The notes under the pieces were generated by a model. The model ran no database searches. It saw only the letters and a list, made by a program, of their open reading frames with translations, and was not told the DNA's origin. Of a DNA stretch of 64,000 nt, positions 19,733-31,100 are shown one piece after another. The DNA is from Ferranicluibacter rubi (GTDB lineage: Bacteria > Pseudomonadota > Alphaproteobacteria > Rhizobiales > Rhizobiaceae), in the NCBI RefSeq assembly GCF_011603255.1, contig NZ_JAANCM010000004.1:401789-465788 (forward strand), written 5' to 3'. A program made the position numbers and the translations under genes. Each line of letters opens with the position of its first letter. Within the stretch, counting starts at the first letter, position 1.

Positions 19733-20949
19733 ATCAGACCCCCCTCCCCAATTCCTTCCGTTCCGGCCCCGACGAGGATGGTCGTTTCGGCATTTTCGGC
19801 GGCCGCTTCGTCGCGGAAACGCTGATGCCGCTGATCCTCGAGCTTGAAGCCGAATGGGAGAAGGCAAAGACCGACCCCGCTTTCAAGGCCGAGCTGGAAC
19901 ATCTCAACACCCATTATACCGGCCGTCCGAGCCCGCTCTATTTCGCCGAGCGGCTGACGGAGGAGCTGGGCGGCGCGAAGATCTACTTCAAGCGCGATGA
20001 GCTGAACCACACCGGCTCGCACAAGATCAACAACTGCCTCGGACAGATCCTGCTTGCCAAGCGCATGGGCAAGACCCGCATCATCGCGGAAACCGGGGCC
20101 GGCCAGCATGGCGTGGCGACGGCAACCGTAGCGGCCCGCTTCGGCCTGCCCTGCGTCGTCTACATGGGCGCGACCGACGTCGAGCGCCAGTCGCCGAACG
20201 TCTTCCGCATGAAGCTGCTCGGTGCCGAAGTGCGCCCCGTCACGGCCGGTCACGGCACGCTGAAGGATGCCATGAACGAGGCCCTGCGCGACTGGGTCAC
20301 CAATGTGGACGACACCTATTATCTGATCGGCACCGCCGCCGGCCCGCATCCCTATCCGGAAATGGTGCGCGACTTCCAGGCCGTCATCGGCCGGGAAACG
20401 CGCGAGCAGATGCTGGCCATGGAAGGCCGCCTGCCGGACATGCTGATTGCTGCCGTCGGCGGCGGCTCCAATGCCATCGGTCTCTTCCATCCGTTCCTCG
20501 ACGATGCCAGCGTCAAGATCGTCGGTGTGGAAGCGGGCGGCAAGGGTCTCGACGGCGAGGAGCACTGCGCTTCGCTGACGGCGGGCTCGCCGGGCGTTCT
20601 CCACGGCAACCGAACCTACCTGCTGCAGGACAAGGACGGGCAGATCAAGGAAGGCCACTCGATCTCCGCCGGCCTCGATTATCCCGGCATCGGGCCTGAG
20701 CATTCCTGGCTGAAGGATGCCGGCCGCGTCGAATACGTGCCGATCATGGACCATGAGGCGCTCGAAGCCTTCCAGCTTCTGACCCGCCTCGAGGGCATCA
20801 TTCCCGCGCTGGAGCCGAGCCATGCGCTCGCCGAAGTCATCAAGCGGGCGCCCACGATGGACAAGGACCAGATCATCGTGATGAATCTCTGCGGACGCGG
20901 CGACAAGGATATCTTCACCGTCGGCAAGCTGCTCGGAATGGGACTGTAA
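19729..20949 (+). CDS. trpB: Tryptophan synthase beta subunit
   Basis: TrpB joins indole and serine to form tryptophan using pyridoxal phosphate. The 406-residue protein has [19 protein letters not shown], the PLP lysine in [33 protein letters not shown] (listed in parts), and the phosphate loop [14 protein letters not shown]. The start is GTG at 19729, overlapping the trpF stop codon as GTGA, with AAGGAG six bases upstream; an earlier in-frame ATG would overlap trpF by 37 bases and lacks similarity. trpF-trpB-trpA are coupled in the usual order. Confidence 0.97.
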   Translation: MNQTPLPNSFRSGPDEDGRFGIFGGRFVAETLMPLILELEAEWEKAKTDPAFKAELEHLNTHYTGRPSPLYFAERLTEELGGAKIYFKRDELNHTGSHKINNCLGQILLAKRMGKTRIIAETGAGQHGVATATVAARFGLPCVVYMGATDVERQSPNVFRMKLLGAEVRPVTAGHGTLKDAMNEALRDWVTNVDDTYYLIGTAAGPHPYPEMVRDFQAVIGRETREQMLAMEGRLPDMLIAAVGGGSNAIGLFHPFLDDASVKIVGVEAGGKGLDGEEHCASLTAGSPGVLHGNRTYLLQDKDGQIKEGHSISAGLDYPGIGPEHSWLKDAGRVEYVPIMDHEALEAFQLLTRLEGIIPALEPSHALAEVIKRAPTMDKDQIIVMNLCGRGDKDIFTVGKLLGMGL

Positions 20950-20953
20950 GAAC

Positions 20954-21793
20954 ATGAGCGCACGTTTCGACAGGACCTTCGCCAAGGCTGCCGCCGATCA
21001 CCGTCCGGTGCTCGTCACCTACATCATGGGGGGCGATCCGGATTTCGACACTTCCCTGTCGATCATGAAGGCGCTCCCCTCTGCCGGCGCCGATATCATC
21101 GAACTCGGCATGCCCTTTTCCGACCCGATGGCCGATGGCCCAGCGATCCAGCTTGCCGGCCAGCGCGCGCTGCGCGGCGGCCAGACGCTCGAAAAGACGC
21201 TGGAGCTCGCCCGCCAGTTCCGCAAGACGGATACGGACACGCCGATCGTCATGATGGGCTACTACAATCCGATCTACATCTATGGCGTGGACCGGTTTCT
21301 CGAAAACGCGCTTGTCGCTGGCATCGACGGCCTGATCGTCGTCGATCTGCCACCGGAAATGGACGACGAGCTTTGCTTGCCCGCCCTCAAGAAGGGCATC
21401 AGCTTCATCCGGCTGGCGACGCCCACGACGGACGGACGGCGTCTGCCCAAGGTTCTCGAAAACACATCGGGCTTCGTCTATTACGTCTCCATGAACGGCA
21501 TCACGGGCTCGGCCCTACCGGAGCCGGCACTGGTCGGCGGCGCCGTGGCGCGCATCAAGGAGCATACCAACCTGCCGGTCTGCGTCGGCTTCGGCGTGAA
21601 GACGGCCGAGCATGCGCGCGCCATCGGCGCCTCCGCCGACGGCGTTGTCGTTGGCACCGTCATCATCAATCAGGTCGCATCCAGCCTGACCGAAGACGGT
21701 CAGGCCACAGGCGCGACCGTTCCGGGCGTCGAAGCTCTCGTTCGCGGCCTTTCGGCCGGCGTCCGGGCCGCACGTCTTGCCGCAGCCGAATAA
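20954..21793 (+). CDS. trpA: Tryptophan synthase alpha subunit
   Basis: TrpA cleaves indole-3-glycerol phosphate and passes indole through a tunnel to TrpB. The 279-residue protein has the catalytic Glu in [31 protein letters not shown], the Asp in [13 protein letters not shown], and the phosphate site [11 protein letters not shown]. It starts 4 bp after trpB. The Trp cluster is followed by accD after about 50 bp with no terminator visible, so read-through into the fatty-acid and folate genes is likely. Confidence 0.97.
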   Translation: MSARFDRTFAKAAADHRPVLVTYIMGGDPDFDTSLSIMKALPSAGADIIELGMPFSDPMADGPAIQLAGQRALRGGQTLEKTLELARQFRKTDTDTPIVMMGYYNPIYIYGVDRFLENALVAGIDGLIVVDLPPEMDDELCLPALKKGISFIRLATPTTDGRRLPKVLENTSGFVYYVSMNGITGSALPEPALVGGAVARIKEHTNLPVCVGFGVKTAEHARAIGASADGVVVGTVIINQVASSLTEDGQATGATVPGVEALVRGLSAGVRAARLAAAE

Positions 21794-21842
21794 TCGCCCA
21801 CATTCAGGGCAATGACAGGCTGAACGATTTCAGGAGTTTCAT

Positions 21843-22769
21843 GTGAACTGGATTACCAACTACGTTCGCCCGAAGATCAATTCGATGCTCGGCCGCCGCG
21901 AGGTTCCGGAAAACCTTTGGATCAAGTGCCCGGAAACGGGCGAGATGGTGTTCCACCGCGATCTCGAAGAAAACAAATGGGTCATTCCCGCCTCCGGCTT
22001 CCACATGAAGATGCCGGCGAAGGCGCGTCTGAAGGACCTGTTCGACGAGGGCGTCTTCGAGACGCTGCCGCAGCCGAAGGTGGCGCAGGACCCGCTGAAG
22101 TTCCGCGATAGCAAGAAATATACCGATCGCCTGCGCGACAGCCGTGCGAAGACCGAGATGGAGGACACGATCCTTGCCGGTGTCGGCACCGTCGAAGGCC
22201 TGAAGCTCGTGGCCGTCGTGCATGAATTCGCCTTCATGGGCGGCTCGCTCGGCATTGCCGCCGGCGAGGCGATCATCAAGGCCTTCGAGCGCGCCATCGC
22301 TGAGAAGTGCCCGCTTGTCATCTTCCCGGCCTCGGGCGGCGCCCGCATGCAGGAAGGCATCCTCTCGCTTATGCAGCTGCCGCGCACCACCGTTGCCGTG
22401 CAGATGCTGAAGGAGGCAGGTCTTCCCTACATCGTGGTTCTGACGAACCCGACCACGGGCGGCGTCACGGCGTCCTATGCCATGCTCGGCGACCTGCATC
22501 TGGCGGAGCCCGGTGCCGAGATCTGCTTTGCCGGCAAGCGCGTTATCGAGCAGACCATCCGCGAAAAGCTCCCAGAGGGATTCCAGACGTCGGAATATCT
22601 GATGGATCACGGCATGATCGACATGGTCATCAAGCGCCATGACATTCCCTCGACGCTCGCACGCCTGCTGAAGATCATGCTCAAGAAGCCGGTCGATGCT
22701 GTCAAGCGGACCGTCGAGCCGGAAATCGTGGTTCCCCCGGCAGCGGTGCCGGTTGCGGCCAGCGTTTAA
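21843..22769 (+). CDS. accD: Acetyl-CoA carboxylase carboxyltransferase beta subunit
   Basis: AccD with AccA transfers carboxyl from biotin to acetyl-CoA, making malonyl-CoA. The 308-residue protein starts at GTG (the alternative ATG two bases earlier runs into TGA). It has the carboxyltransferase core: [36 protein letters not shown] split at the oxyanion loop, and [16 protein letters not shown]. The N-terminal zinc-ribbon region reads [13 protein letters not shown] and keeps only one cysteine (Cys29) where E. coli AccD has four, so a zinc site is unlikely. It is 9 bp from folC, an order conserved in rhizobia. Confidence 0.95.
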   Translation: MNWITNYVRPKINSMLGRREVPENLWIKCPETGEMVFHRDLEENKWVIPASGFHMKMPAKARLKDLFDEGVFETLPQPKVAQDPLKFRDSKKYTDRLRDSRAKTEMEDTILAGVGTVEGLKLVAVVHEFAFMGGSLGIAAGEAIIKAFERAIAEKCPLVIFPASGGARMQEGILSLMQLPRTTVAVQMLKEAGLPYIVVLTNPTTGGVTASYAMLGDLHLAEPGAEICFAGKRVIEQTIREKLPEGFQTSEYLMDHGMIDMVIKRHDIPSTLARLLKIMLKKPVDAVKRTVEPEIVVPPAAVPVAASV

Positions 22770-22777
22770 GTTCAGCG

Positions 22778-24118
22778 ATGACCGTTGCGGCAAGCGAAGC
22801 CACGCAGGAGATCGACAAGCTCCTTGCCCTTCACCCCAAAGGCTTCGATCTGTCGCTGGAGCGCGTAACGCGCCTTCTCGACAGGCTCGGCAATCCGCAG
22901 GACCGGCTACCGCCCGTCATTCATGTGGCGGGCACCAACGGCAAGGGATCGGTTTCGGCCTTCTCCAGGGCGATCCTGGAGGCGGCGGGTCTCTCCGTCC
23001 ACGTCCACACCTCGCCGCACCTCGTTACCTGGCATGAGCGCTACCGCCTCGGCATCAAGGGCGGGCGCGGTGCCTATGCTACGGATGCGGTTCTCGCAGA
23101 TGCCGTGCGCCGTGTGGCGGCCGCCAATCGCGGCGAGATCATCACCGTCTTCGAGATTTTGACGGCCGTCACCTTCGTCCTCTTCTCCGAGCATCCGGCC
23201 GATGTCGCAATCATCGAGGTTGGCCTCGGCGGGCGTTTCGACGCGACGAACGTCATCAAGACGCCGGCGGTAACGACGATCATGCCGATCTCGCTCGATC
23301 ATCAGGCCTATCTCGGCGACCGCGTCGAACTGATCGCCGCCGAAAAGGCAGGCATCATGAAGCGGGGCTGTCCCGTCGTTATCGGGCAGCAGGAGGAAGA
23401 GGCCGCGCGCGACGTGCTGGTCACCACCGCCGAGCGGCTGCGCTGCCCCGTGTCCGTCTACGGACAGGACTTCATGGCGCACGAGGAGTTCGGCCGCCTG
23501 ATCTATCAGGACGATGACGGACTGATCGACCTGCCGCTCCCCCGCCTTCCCGGCCGGCATCAATATGCCAATGCCGCAGCGGCGATCCGCACGATTCGCG
23601 CTGCCGGTTTCGACCCGTCCGATGAGGCCATCGAGAAAGGCCTGACGACGGTCGAGTGGCCCGGCCGCCTGCAGCGGCTGACCAGCGGACGGCTGGCGGA
23701 ACGCGCACCGAAACGCGCCGAGATCTGGGTGGATGGCGGCCACAATCCCGGTGCCGGTAAGGTGATCGCCGAGACGATGGCAAACCTTGAGGAGCGCGAT
23801 CCGCGACCTCTGTTCCTCATCATTGGAATGATCAACACCAAGGATCCAGCCGGCTATTTCCAGGCCTTCTCCGGCCTCGCCGAGCAGGTCTTCACCGTGC
23901 CGATCCGTGACTCGGATGTCGGTATCGATCCGGCGGCACTGGCGGAAGATGCAGCGGCCCAGGGCTTCGAGGTCGAGCCCGTCTCCTCGGTCACCGAAGC
24001 ACTGGCGATCCTCTCGGTCCTGTTCGAAAACCAGCCGATTGCCCCACGCATCCTTATCGGCGGCTCGCTCTATCTCGTCGGCAATGTTCTTGCCGACAAT
24101 GGCACGCCGCCGCGCTGA
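22778..24118 (+). CDS. folC: Bifunctional dihydrofolate/folylpolyglutamate synthase
   Basis: FolC adds glutamate to dihydropteroate and then extends folate polyglutamate tails. The 446-residue protein has the Mur-ligase-type P-loop HVAGTNGKGSVSAFSR, TSPHLVTWHERYRL, the carbamylated-Lys region EVGLGGRFDATNVI, SLDHQAYLGDRVELIAAEKAGIMK (in parts), and WVDGGHNPGAGK. The start ATG lies 9 bp after the accD stop codon. A hairpin terminator shared with trxA follows. Length is normal. Confidence 0.95.
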   Translation: MTVAASEATQEIDKLLALHPKGFDLSLERVTRLLDRLGNPQDRLPPVIHVAGTNGKGSVSAFSRAILEAAGLSVHVHTSPHLVTWHERYRLGIKGGRGAYATDAVLADAVRRVAAANRGEIITVFEILTAVTFVLFSEHPADVAIIEVGLGGRFDATNVIKTPAVTTIMPISLDHQAYLGDRVELIAAEKAGIMKRGCPVVIGQQEEEAARDVLVTTAERLRCPVSVYGQDFMAHEEFGRLIYQDDDGLIDLPLPRLPGRHQYANAAAAIRTIRAAGFDPSDEAIEKGLTTVEWPGRLQRLTSGRLAERAPKRAEIWVDGGHNPGAGKVIAETMANLEERDPRPLFLIIGMINTKDPAGYFQAFSGLAEQVFTVPIRDSDVGIDPAALAEDAAAQGFEVEPVSSVTEALAILSVLFENQPIAPRILIGGSLYLVGNVLADNGTPPR

Positions 24119-24146
24119 AAGACGCCAGCGGAAGAAACGGCATGAA

Positions 24147-24172
24147 AAAACCCGGCTGCAAGGCCGGGTTTT
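24147..24172. terminator. Bidirectional terminator between folC and trxA
   Basis: AAAACCCGGC (24147-24156) pairs perfectly with GCCGGGTTTT (24163-24172) across a 6-base loop, with A and T runs on both sides. Confidence 0.9.
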
Positions 24173-24201
24173 CCAATTGTCATATCTGACGACGCAAACG
24201 C

Positions 24202-24525
24202 TTATGCAGCGGCGTTGATGATCCAGGAAGTCAGTGCGGTCTTCGGCGCAGCACCGACCTTGATGTCGGCAACTTCGCCGGCCTTGAAGATAGCCAGCGT
24301 CGGGATCGACCGGACGCCGTACTGAGCGGCGATCTCGGGGTTCTCGTCGATGTTGATCTTCGCGACCTTCACCTTGCCAGCCATCTCGTTGGAGATTTCC
24401 TCAAGGCTCGGCGCGATCATCTTGCACGGGCCGCACCATTCGGCCCAGAAATCGACGATAACCGGCTCCTGTGCATTGAGAACTTCATCCTGAAAATTGG
24501 ATGTATCGACTTTCACGGTCGCCAT
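24202..24525 (-). CDS. trxA: Thioredoxin
   Basis: The 107-residue protein is a standard thioredoxin, reducing protein disulfides in the cytoplasm. The active site is [11 protein letters not shown], with Cys31 and Cys34. The cis-proline region reads [13 protein letters not shown]. There is no signal peptide. AGGAGCGC lies just upstream of the ATG. It is convergent with folC across a shared hairpin and 89 bp downstream of the addA stop on the same strand. Confidence 0.97.
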   Translation of the reverse strand: MATVKVDTSNFQDEVLNAQEPVIVDFWAEWCGPCKMIAPSLEEISNEMAGKVKVAKINIDENPEIAAQYGVRSIPTLAIFKAGEVADIKVGAAPKTALTSWIINAAA

Positions 24526-24614
24526 GATGCGCTCCTGGTTTTTATGGTGCGGAGGACCCGCAGGGCATGATCAGGATGTGATGATCCGGACCCTTAATTT
24601 CAATGTCCGGTATC

Positions 24615-27600
24615 TCATTTTGTGGCGAGCTCCACAAGCGCGGCGTCGAGCAGGGCCTCCGGCACTTCGATTGCCGATGGACCCTCGGTAAAGACGAGGA
24701 TGCAGCGGAAACGATGGGCCGGATAGAGCGGTCGAAGGATCTCCCGATAGATCGCAAGCTGTGTCCGGTAGACCATCGGTACGGCGCCGGCGTCACCGGG
24801 CACGTCGCGGTTGGTCTTGAAGTCGGCAATCACCACGCAATCGTCTGTAACGGCCAACCGGTCGATCCGGCCGGACACCGCGTGTTCGCGCGCACCGAGC
24901 CGAAGCGTGCCCATGATCGACACCTCGGCGCGGCTGGTGCCGGAGAACAGTTCGGAAAGGGCGGGATCTTCGATGACCGCAAGAACGGAGTGCACGATGC
25001 CGTCTCGCTGCGCCTCGCTCCATGTGGGAACGGCGCGCGACAGGTAGAGCGCGGCATCCGCTTCGCGCACCTCCTGCGCCCGTGCGGGCAGGACCTGCAG
25101 CAGCCGGTGCAGGATCGCCCCGCGCAACAGGGATGGTCCGGTCCGCTTGTCCTCGAGAAAGAGGCGCGATCCCGTGATCGTATCCGCTGCGTCGGCCTCG
25201 ACAGTAAAGCCGGCCCCGGATGGGCTCAAGGGGCGGGGAAGGTGGCGCTGCGGCGGCAGGGGGTCGAGCAGCGCCGGCGGCAGGGCTCCGCCATCATCGG
25301 CCGTGATCTTGGCTTCTACGGGTTTGATGTCGAAATCCGTCCGCTTCGTCAGGGCATGCCAGCGCGCGCCGCTCCATTGCAGGCCGCCCACGGCAAATTC
25401 GACGGGCACCAGACGGCCTTCCACGTCCGCCGCAAGGCCGGCCCGCACCATGGCGTGCCAACTCTCGGGATTGTCGAGCTTGCCCCGATAGCCGCAGACG
25501 ATCAAACGATCCGCCGCCCGCGTCATGCCCACATAGAGCAGCCGGCGATACTCTTCCTCGGCGCTTGCCTTCAGCCGCTGCGTGTCGCTGTCGATCAGGC
25601 TGTTGGAGGCTGCCCGTGGCGGTCGCCAGACGGGAATGGTCATGGTCTCCCCATCGGGGCCTCGTCCACTCGGGGAGGGCACCATGCGGAGTGCGGGAAC
25701 ATGCTGGTTGTTGAACGCCTTGCCGCTGCCATCGACCAGGAATACGACCGACGCTTCCAGGCCCTTTGCCGCATGCACGGTCATGACGCGAACCTCGTTG
25801 CGTTCCTTGTCCTGCTCGCGCTTGATGGTCGGCGCTTCCAGTTCGAGACCGGAGATGAAGCTCTGCAGACCGGGAAGTCCGTTGGCCTCATGATCGAGGC
25901 AGAAGGTGAGGAACTCGTCGAGGATGTCGCTGACCTCGCTGCCGAGCCGCGACAGGAACGCAGCCCGGCCGCCATCGGCACCCAGCAGACGCGCATAGAG
26001 ATCATGCACCGAGAGCGTATCCGCGAGCATCCGGTAGTTCGCCAGCCGTGCGACGACCGGCTTGAGGGCCGGATCGGACGATCCTTCCAGCGCGGTCCAG
26101 AGGCTCTGGCCGAGGGGTCGCAAGGTTGCGGCGTCTGCCAGTATGTCCTCGGTCACTGCGAAAAGCGGGCTCTTCAGCACGGCGGCCAGCGACAGGTCGT
26201 CCTGCGGCAAAAGCAGGAACCGCCCGAGCGCCATCAGATCCTGCACGGCGATATGCGCCGTCAGCACCAGCCGGTCGGCACCGGCGACGGGAATATCGTG
26301 CCGCGTCTTCAGGGCGCGCATCAGCGCATTGACGAAGGCATCGCGCTTGCGCACCAGCACGATCACGTCACCTGGCCGCATGACGCGGCGTGTGGTCTTC
26401 TCGATGATGGTCTCGGTGCCGATCCAGCTCGCAAGCGTCGCTGCAATGCGTTCGGCCAGAATGTTGGCCGGCGCGTTTTCCGGCGTGGCATCGAAAGCCG
26501 CGGTCCAGTCTTCTTCCTCGAGGCTCGGCGCGGGCGCGATCGCGTCCCAGATCTCGACCAGACCCGGATGGCCGACGCGGTTGGAGGCATGCACGACGGG
26601 TTCGTTGCGGGCGCTGAGGCCCCGCGCATGGGCGGGCTGGCGAAACACCGTGTCCACGGCGGACAACACGTCCTCGGTCGAGCGGAAGGAGAGCTGAAGC
26701 TGCACGGGGCTGAAGGCGAGCCCGCTGGCGTCGATCCGCCGCTTCGCCTCCCGCTCCTCTTCTGAAAAACGCTCCGGTCGTGCGCCCTGAAACGAGTAGA
26801 TCGACTGCTTTTCGTCACCGACGGCAAAGAGCGTCCGGTGGCGGCCGCGGGCGCTGTCGCCGGTGAAGAAATCCTCGGCCAGCGAGCGGATGATCGACCA
26901 CTGCACGGGGCTCGTATCCTGCGCCTCGTCCACGAGAATATGGTCGATGCCCTGGTCGAGCTTGTAATGCACCCAGGCACCGACATCCGAGCGGGTCAGC
27001 AGCCGGGCGGTCCGGTTGATCAGGTCGTCGAAGTCGAGCTGGCTGCGGCTTTTCTTGATGTCCTCATAGTCCTGCGTCAGCCGCTCGGCGAGCACCATCG
27101 CCGCCTGCGTCGCCTCGAACATATGGACGAGGGCGAGCTGGTCGGAAAGCGTCAGAACCTGATCGTAGGCGGCCTGAACCTTGTCCTCGAGATCGGGTGC
27201 CGCCTTGCGCAGCGGCGCGGAAAAGAAGCCCGACATGGCTTTCGGCTTGCCCGAGGATGGGGAGAAGAACAGGTCCCGAGCGGCCTGATAGCGCTGAAGC
27301 GGCGTCTTGAGTTCTGCCGTAACCGCCAGCCCGTCGGCAAAATCCCGCACCTTGGTACCGCCCGAAGTGCGGGCGATGTCGATATAGCGCGTGAGATCCG
27401 GGCCGTTGAGGCCGGCAAGCGGCCAGAACCGCGCGATGACGCTGTCTGCCGTCTCATCACCGTCCAGCCCTAGAGCCTCGCGCAGGACACGATCGGTGCC
27501 GCCCTGCTGCTCGGCCTCGGTCAGAAAGGCCTGGAGCGCCGTACGGTTGGCGACGATCATCGACAGCAGGCTTTCGAGCCCGGTGTCGTCGGCCAGCGCC

Positions 27601-28184
27601 AACACGGTCTCGAACGCACCGGTCAGCACCGGATCGCCCTCGGTCGCCGCGGCCGTTAAGAGAAGACGGCGCGCATCGGCGAGCAGGATCGTTGCCGTTC
27701 GGTCGTCCAGCACGGAAAAGTGCCCGGCGACGTTGGCTTCCAGCGGAAACTGATGCAGCAGCGCTTCGCAAAAGGCATGGATCGTCTGGATCTTCAACCC
27801 GCCCGGCGTTTCCAGCGCGCGCGCAAACAGGCGCCGGGCTTCCGCGATCGTGGCAGCGCTCGGTGCCTGCCCTTCGAGTGCCGTGATCCGCGCCGAGAGC
27901 GTCGCGTCATCGAGAGTCACCCATTCAGCCAGCCGTTCGAACACGCGGTTCGACATTTCGGCGGCCGCCGCCTTGGTATACGTCAGGCAGAGAATGGCCG
28001 AGGCGCGGCATCCCGAAAGCAGCAGGCGGATGACGCGCTGGGTCAAGACATGGGTTTTGCCCGACCCGGCATTGGCCGAGACCCAGGCCGATCGCTTCGG
28101 ATCCGAGGCGATAGCCTGTTGCTCCGTCGTCCAGTTCAGCCAGTCGGCCGGCGAGCCGCTCTTTGGTGCGAGATCGTCAGGCAT
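24615..28184 (-). CDS. addA: Double-strand break repair helicase-nuclease AddA
   Basis: AddA is the UvrD-type helicase and nuclease subunit of AddAB, which resects double-strand breaks for recombination in place of RecBCD. The 1189-residue protein has the Walker A SANAGSGKTHVLTQRVIRLL, motif II in VDEAQDTSPVQW, VGDEKQSIYSFQGARPE, MTVHAAKGLEASVVFL and YVGMTRAADRLIV. The C-terminal RecB-type nuclease has VIADFKTNRDVPGD. ATG at 28184 is preferred to an upstream start: GAGGAG lies ahead and the gene overlaps the addB stop by 8 bp, suggesting coupling. Confidence 0.96.
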   Translation of the reverse strand: MPDDLAPKSGSPADWLNWTTEQQAIASDPKRSAWVSANAGSGKTHVLTQRVIRLLLSGCRASAILCLTYTKAAAAEMSNRVFERLAEWVTLDDATLSARITALEGQAPSAATIAEARRLFARALETPGGLKIQTIHAFCEALLHQFPLEANVAGHFSVLDDRTATILLADARRLLLTAAATEGDPVLTGAFETVLALADDTGLESLLSMIVANRTALQAFLTEAEQQGGTDRVLREALGLDGDETADSVIARFWPLAGLNGPDLTRYIDIARTSGGTKVRDFADGLAVTAELKTPLQRYQAARDLFFSPSSGKPKAMSGFFSAPLRKAAPDLEDKVQAAYDQVLTLSDQLALVHMFEATQAAMVLAERLTQDYEDIKKSRSQLDFDDLINRTARLLTRSDVGAWVHYKLDQGIDHILVDEAQDTSPVQWSIIRSLAEDFFTGDSARGRHRTLFAVGDEKQSIYSFQGARPERFSEEEREAKRRIDASGLAFSPVQLQLSFRSTEDVLSAVDTVFRQPAHARGLSARNEPVVHASNRVGHPGLVEIWDAIAPAPSLEEEDWTAAFDATPENAPANILAERIAATLASWIGTETIIEKTTRRVMRPGDVIVLVRKRDAFVNALMRALKTRHDIPVAGADRLVLTAHIAVQDLMALGRFLLLPQDDLSLAAVLKSPLFAVTEDILADAATLRPLGQSLWTALEGSSDPALKPVVARLANYRMLADTLSVHDLYARLLGADGGRAAFLSRLGSEVSDILDEFLTFCLDHEANGLPGLQSFISGLELEAPTIKREQDKERNEVRVMTVHAAKGLEASVVFLVDGSGKAFNNQHVPALRMVPSPSGRGPDGETMTIPVWRPPRAASNSLIDSDTQRLKASAEEEYRRLLYVGMTRAADRLIVCGYRGKLDNPESWHAMVRAGLAADVEGRLVPVEFAVGGLQWSGARWHALTKRTDFDIKPVEAKITADDGGALPPALLDPLPPQRHLPRPLSPSGAGFTVEADAADTITGSRLFLEDKRTGPSLLRGAILHRLLQVLPARAQEVREADAALYLSRAVPTWSEAQRDGIVHSVLAVIEDPALSELFSGTSRAEVSIMGTLRLGAREHAVSGRIDRLAVTDDCVVIADFKTNRDVPGDAGAVPMVYRTQLAIYREILRPLYPAHRFRCILVFTEGPSAIEVPEALLDAALVELATK

Positions 28185-31100
28185 CCCCCGTCTCCTCTTC
28201 GCCATCGGCCGTCGACCATTCGGCAACGCGCGCCAGATGATCGTATTCCCCGCCATAGGATTTCTCCTTCTGGACGATCACGCGCGAAGCAAAGCCGCGC
28301 TGGCCCGATTGCAGCGCGCGCAGCAGGCCTGTGAACTGGGCGAGCGATTCGTCCGCCAGCATGTCCGCCGTCTTCGGCTCCACATCGCCCCTCGCACGCC
28401 CCTCATTGTTGACCTCGTCCACCTTGAACTGGTCTCCCGGCTTCAGCCGGACATAAAGGAGCGAGGCGGGATGGCGCCTGCCGACCGTGTCGAAGGCGCC
28501 CGCTTTCAGCGCAGCCGCTTCGAGCGGCAGCTGCGGGTCGAGCAGTGCGCGGGCTTCCTTCACGGAAGGGTTGGCGCCGGTTTTGTAATCGACGATCACG
28601 GCCTCGCCATCGGGGCCGATGTCGATCCGGTCGGCAATACCGGTCAGTTCGATATCGGCGACGTCGACCTGAAACTTGGCATAGCGCTCCAGGAAGGATT
28701 GCCGGATTCCGTCCTTGCGGGACATCTCCCAATTGATGAATTCTCGACCGACGGCCGCAAACCGGGGCCGCCAGATGACATCGATATGCACCGGCAGGCG
28801 CTGTTCGTTAAAGGCCGCATCGATCAGCTGCTGCATGACGGCCTGCGCTTCTGGGCTCGCCGGATCGACCTCGCTTTTGGCGAAGCGCTCGACGATGGCG
28901 TGGTAGATGGTGCCGCGCTCGGCCGCACCCGGGTCGGCATTGAATCCATCGACCGGCTGGAGGCGCAGGATGCGCCGGGCATAGATGGAGTAGGGATCGC
29001 GGCGCAGGCGCCCGACCTCGCTGAAGGAGTAGCGGCGCGGTTGCAGCGCGAAATCCGGCTTCGGCTCCGGGCGCCGGGCAAGCGGCGTGTCCGGACGCGC
29101 ATCGAGAAGTGCCGCATAGCGCAGCCGGTCGCGACCATTTTCGCGCAGGCGCTGTCCGAGATCCTTGCCACCGACGGCGAGCAGCCGTTGCAGCCAGCGG
29201 GAGGCGACGGTGGGCGTCGCGCCCTTGCGCAGCGACCGGCTGAACACCAGCCGCCGCGTGCCGCAGGCCATCTGGAGATCGTGGGCCAGCTGGCCGATAC
29301 GCCGTTCCGGCGGCTCCAATCCGATGCCGGTCTTCATGCTGCGCGACAGGAACGGATCATTGGCAGTCTGCCCCGGCCACGTTCCTTCGTTCATACCGCC
29401 GAGGACGACGAGATCGACGCTCTGCAACCGGGCTTCCAGCGCCCCGAAGATGAAGACGCGCGGATGCCGCATGGCGCGCGGCTTGACGGCCGAGCCGGCC
29501 ATCAGTGCTTCCACCGCTTCGCACCACTGCCCGCCATCCGCCTCGATCTGCCCATCCACCTCGATGACGGCGCGCAGGAGATCGGCAAGTGCGGCACCCG
29601 CCTCGCCGGACCAGAGAGCGCCGAGGTCGCCGGTCTCCGTCATGGCTACACCTTCCAGCGCCCGGCCGGTCCGCTCGGCCCAGTCGGACAGCGTCAGCGA
29701 CGTGCTGAACCCGCCGGCACCCTTTCGCCGCCGCACCAGCATGGCGACAAGCGGCTCGACGGCAGTGGCGATGGCACCAGCCACGAAGCGGGCATCCTCG
29801 ATATCCGCATCGGTCACCTTCGCCAGCCACTCCGGCGCATGGCGATCGGCCCGCCTTCGTACAGCCGCCTCGTCGAGCAGCGGCCTGAGGTCGGCAATAT
29901 CGGCCGGCACCGTGCCGCCGCGCAGAGCCAGCAGCTCCAGCAGCGTCGCAGCCGGGCGGAAGCGCTCGGGCGACACCCCGAAGAGGGCCAGCGGATGCTT
30001 CAGCAGCGTGGTGATGGCGACGGGATCGCCGGGGCGCAGCGTCACGTCAAGCATGAGACGGAGAAGCGTGCCCTGGGGCGTGGATGCGAGCGGCGTTCCC
30101 GCCGAATCGTCCGCCTCGATGCCGAAGCGCTGCAGTTCGGCGGCCACCCGGCGGGCGAGATCGCGGTCGGGCGTAATCAGCGCGGCCTGGCATTCCTCGT
30201 CCTTCTGCAGTGCCAGCCGCAGCGACAGCGCGATCGCCGTCGCTTCCTCGCGTTCGTTGACCGCCTCGATCAGCGCCGCATCGCAAAAGGCGGCCTCGAC
30301 GCGCCGCGCATCGAGCGAGCGTCGGACAGCGTCCCAGGAACTGGTCGCTTCCACCGGCAGGAAAGCGTGCGACAGCGTCTCCGCCCGGTCGGCGAGATCC
30401 GTATCGACAGTACCGATCGACACGACCTCCGTCCGTGCGATTCCCATGCGCCGGAGGAGGCGAACGAAGCCGTATTGCGGATGGCTCCGGCTGGCCGAAT
30501 CGTCGCGGTGGGCGGCATCCACAGGTGGCGGATCGATGAGGCTCCAGTCCGCCTCCGTCATCGTCTCGTCGAGGCCGGGCAGCACGATCGCGCCTTGCGA
30601 CAGCTTTTGCACCGCGAGGATCAGCCGGGCGGTGGCGGGAATGGAACCGGTGGAGCCTGCAATGATGACCGGGCCGTCGATGGCGCCGGCGGCGATCCGG
30701 TGGCTTTCCGCCTCAAGGATCGCATTGCGGTGGCGGGCGGGTGAGGAGCGGCTGAGTTCGGCCAGCCGGGCCGGCCAGAACTGGCTGGCGATCTGCAGAA
30801 ACTCCAGCGTCAGCGTCCACCATTGCGCATAGTTGCTGGCATCGAGCGCGCCCAGGCTCTCCCAGTCCAGATCTTCCGTCTCGATATCGTCGATGATCTG
30901 CACGAGGTTGCGCGCGAGCCACAGGGCGTCGGCCGGGCTTGCCGGCGCGATCAGCGGGCTCTCGCCATGGAGTTCGGTAACGATGCGCGGCAGCGTGTTG
31001 CGCCAGGCAAGGATCAGTCGCGACAGCTCGATCAGCCGGGCCGGGCCGGTCAGCGGCGGCGCCAGATCGAGAACGGCCGGCATTTCCGCATCGAAGAAGC

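Noticed and set aside
24603..26765. A 720-codon plus-strand open frame opposite addA
   Set aside because: Same reason: composition of a shadow frame over the RecB-type nuclease and helicase motifs of addA.
27850..30744. A 964-codon open frame on the plus strand opposite addA/addB
   Set aside because: It is antisense to clear AddA and AddB motifs, rich in Arg, Gly and His as expected for high-GC shadow frames, and has no recognisable domain.
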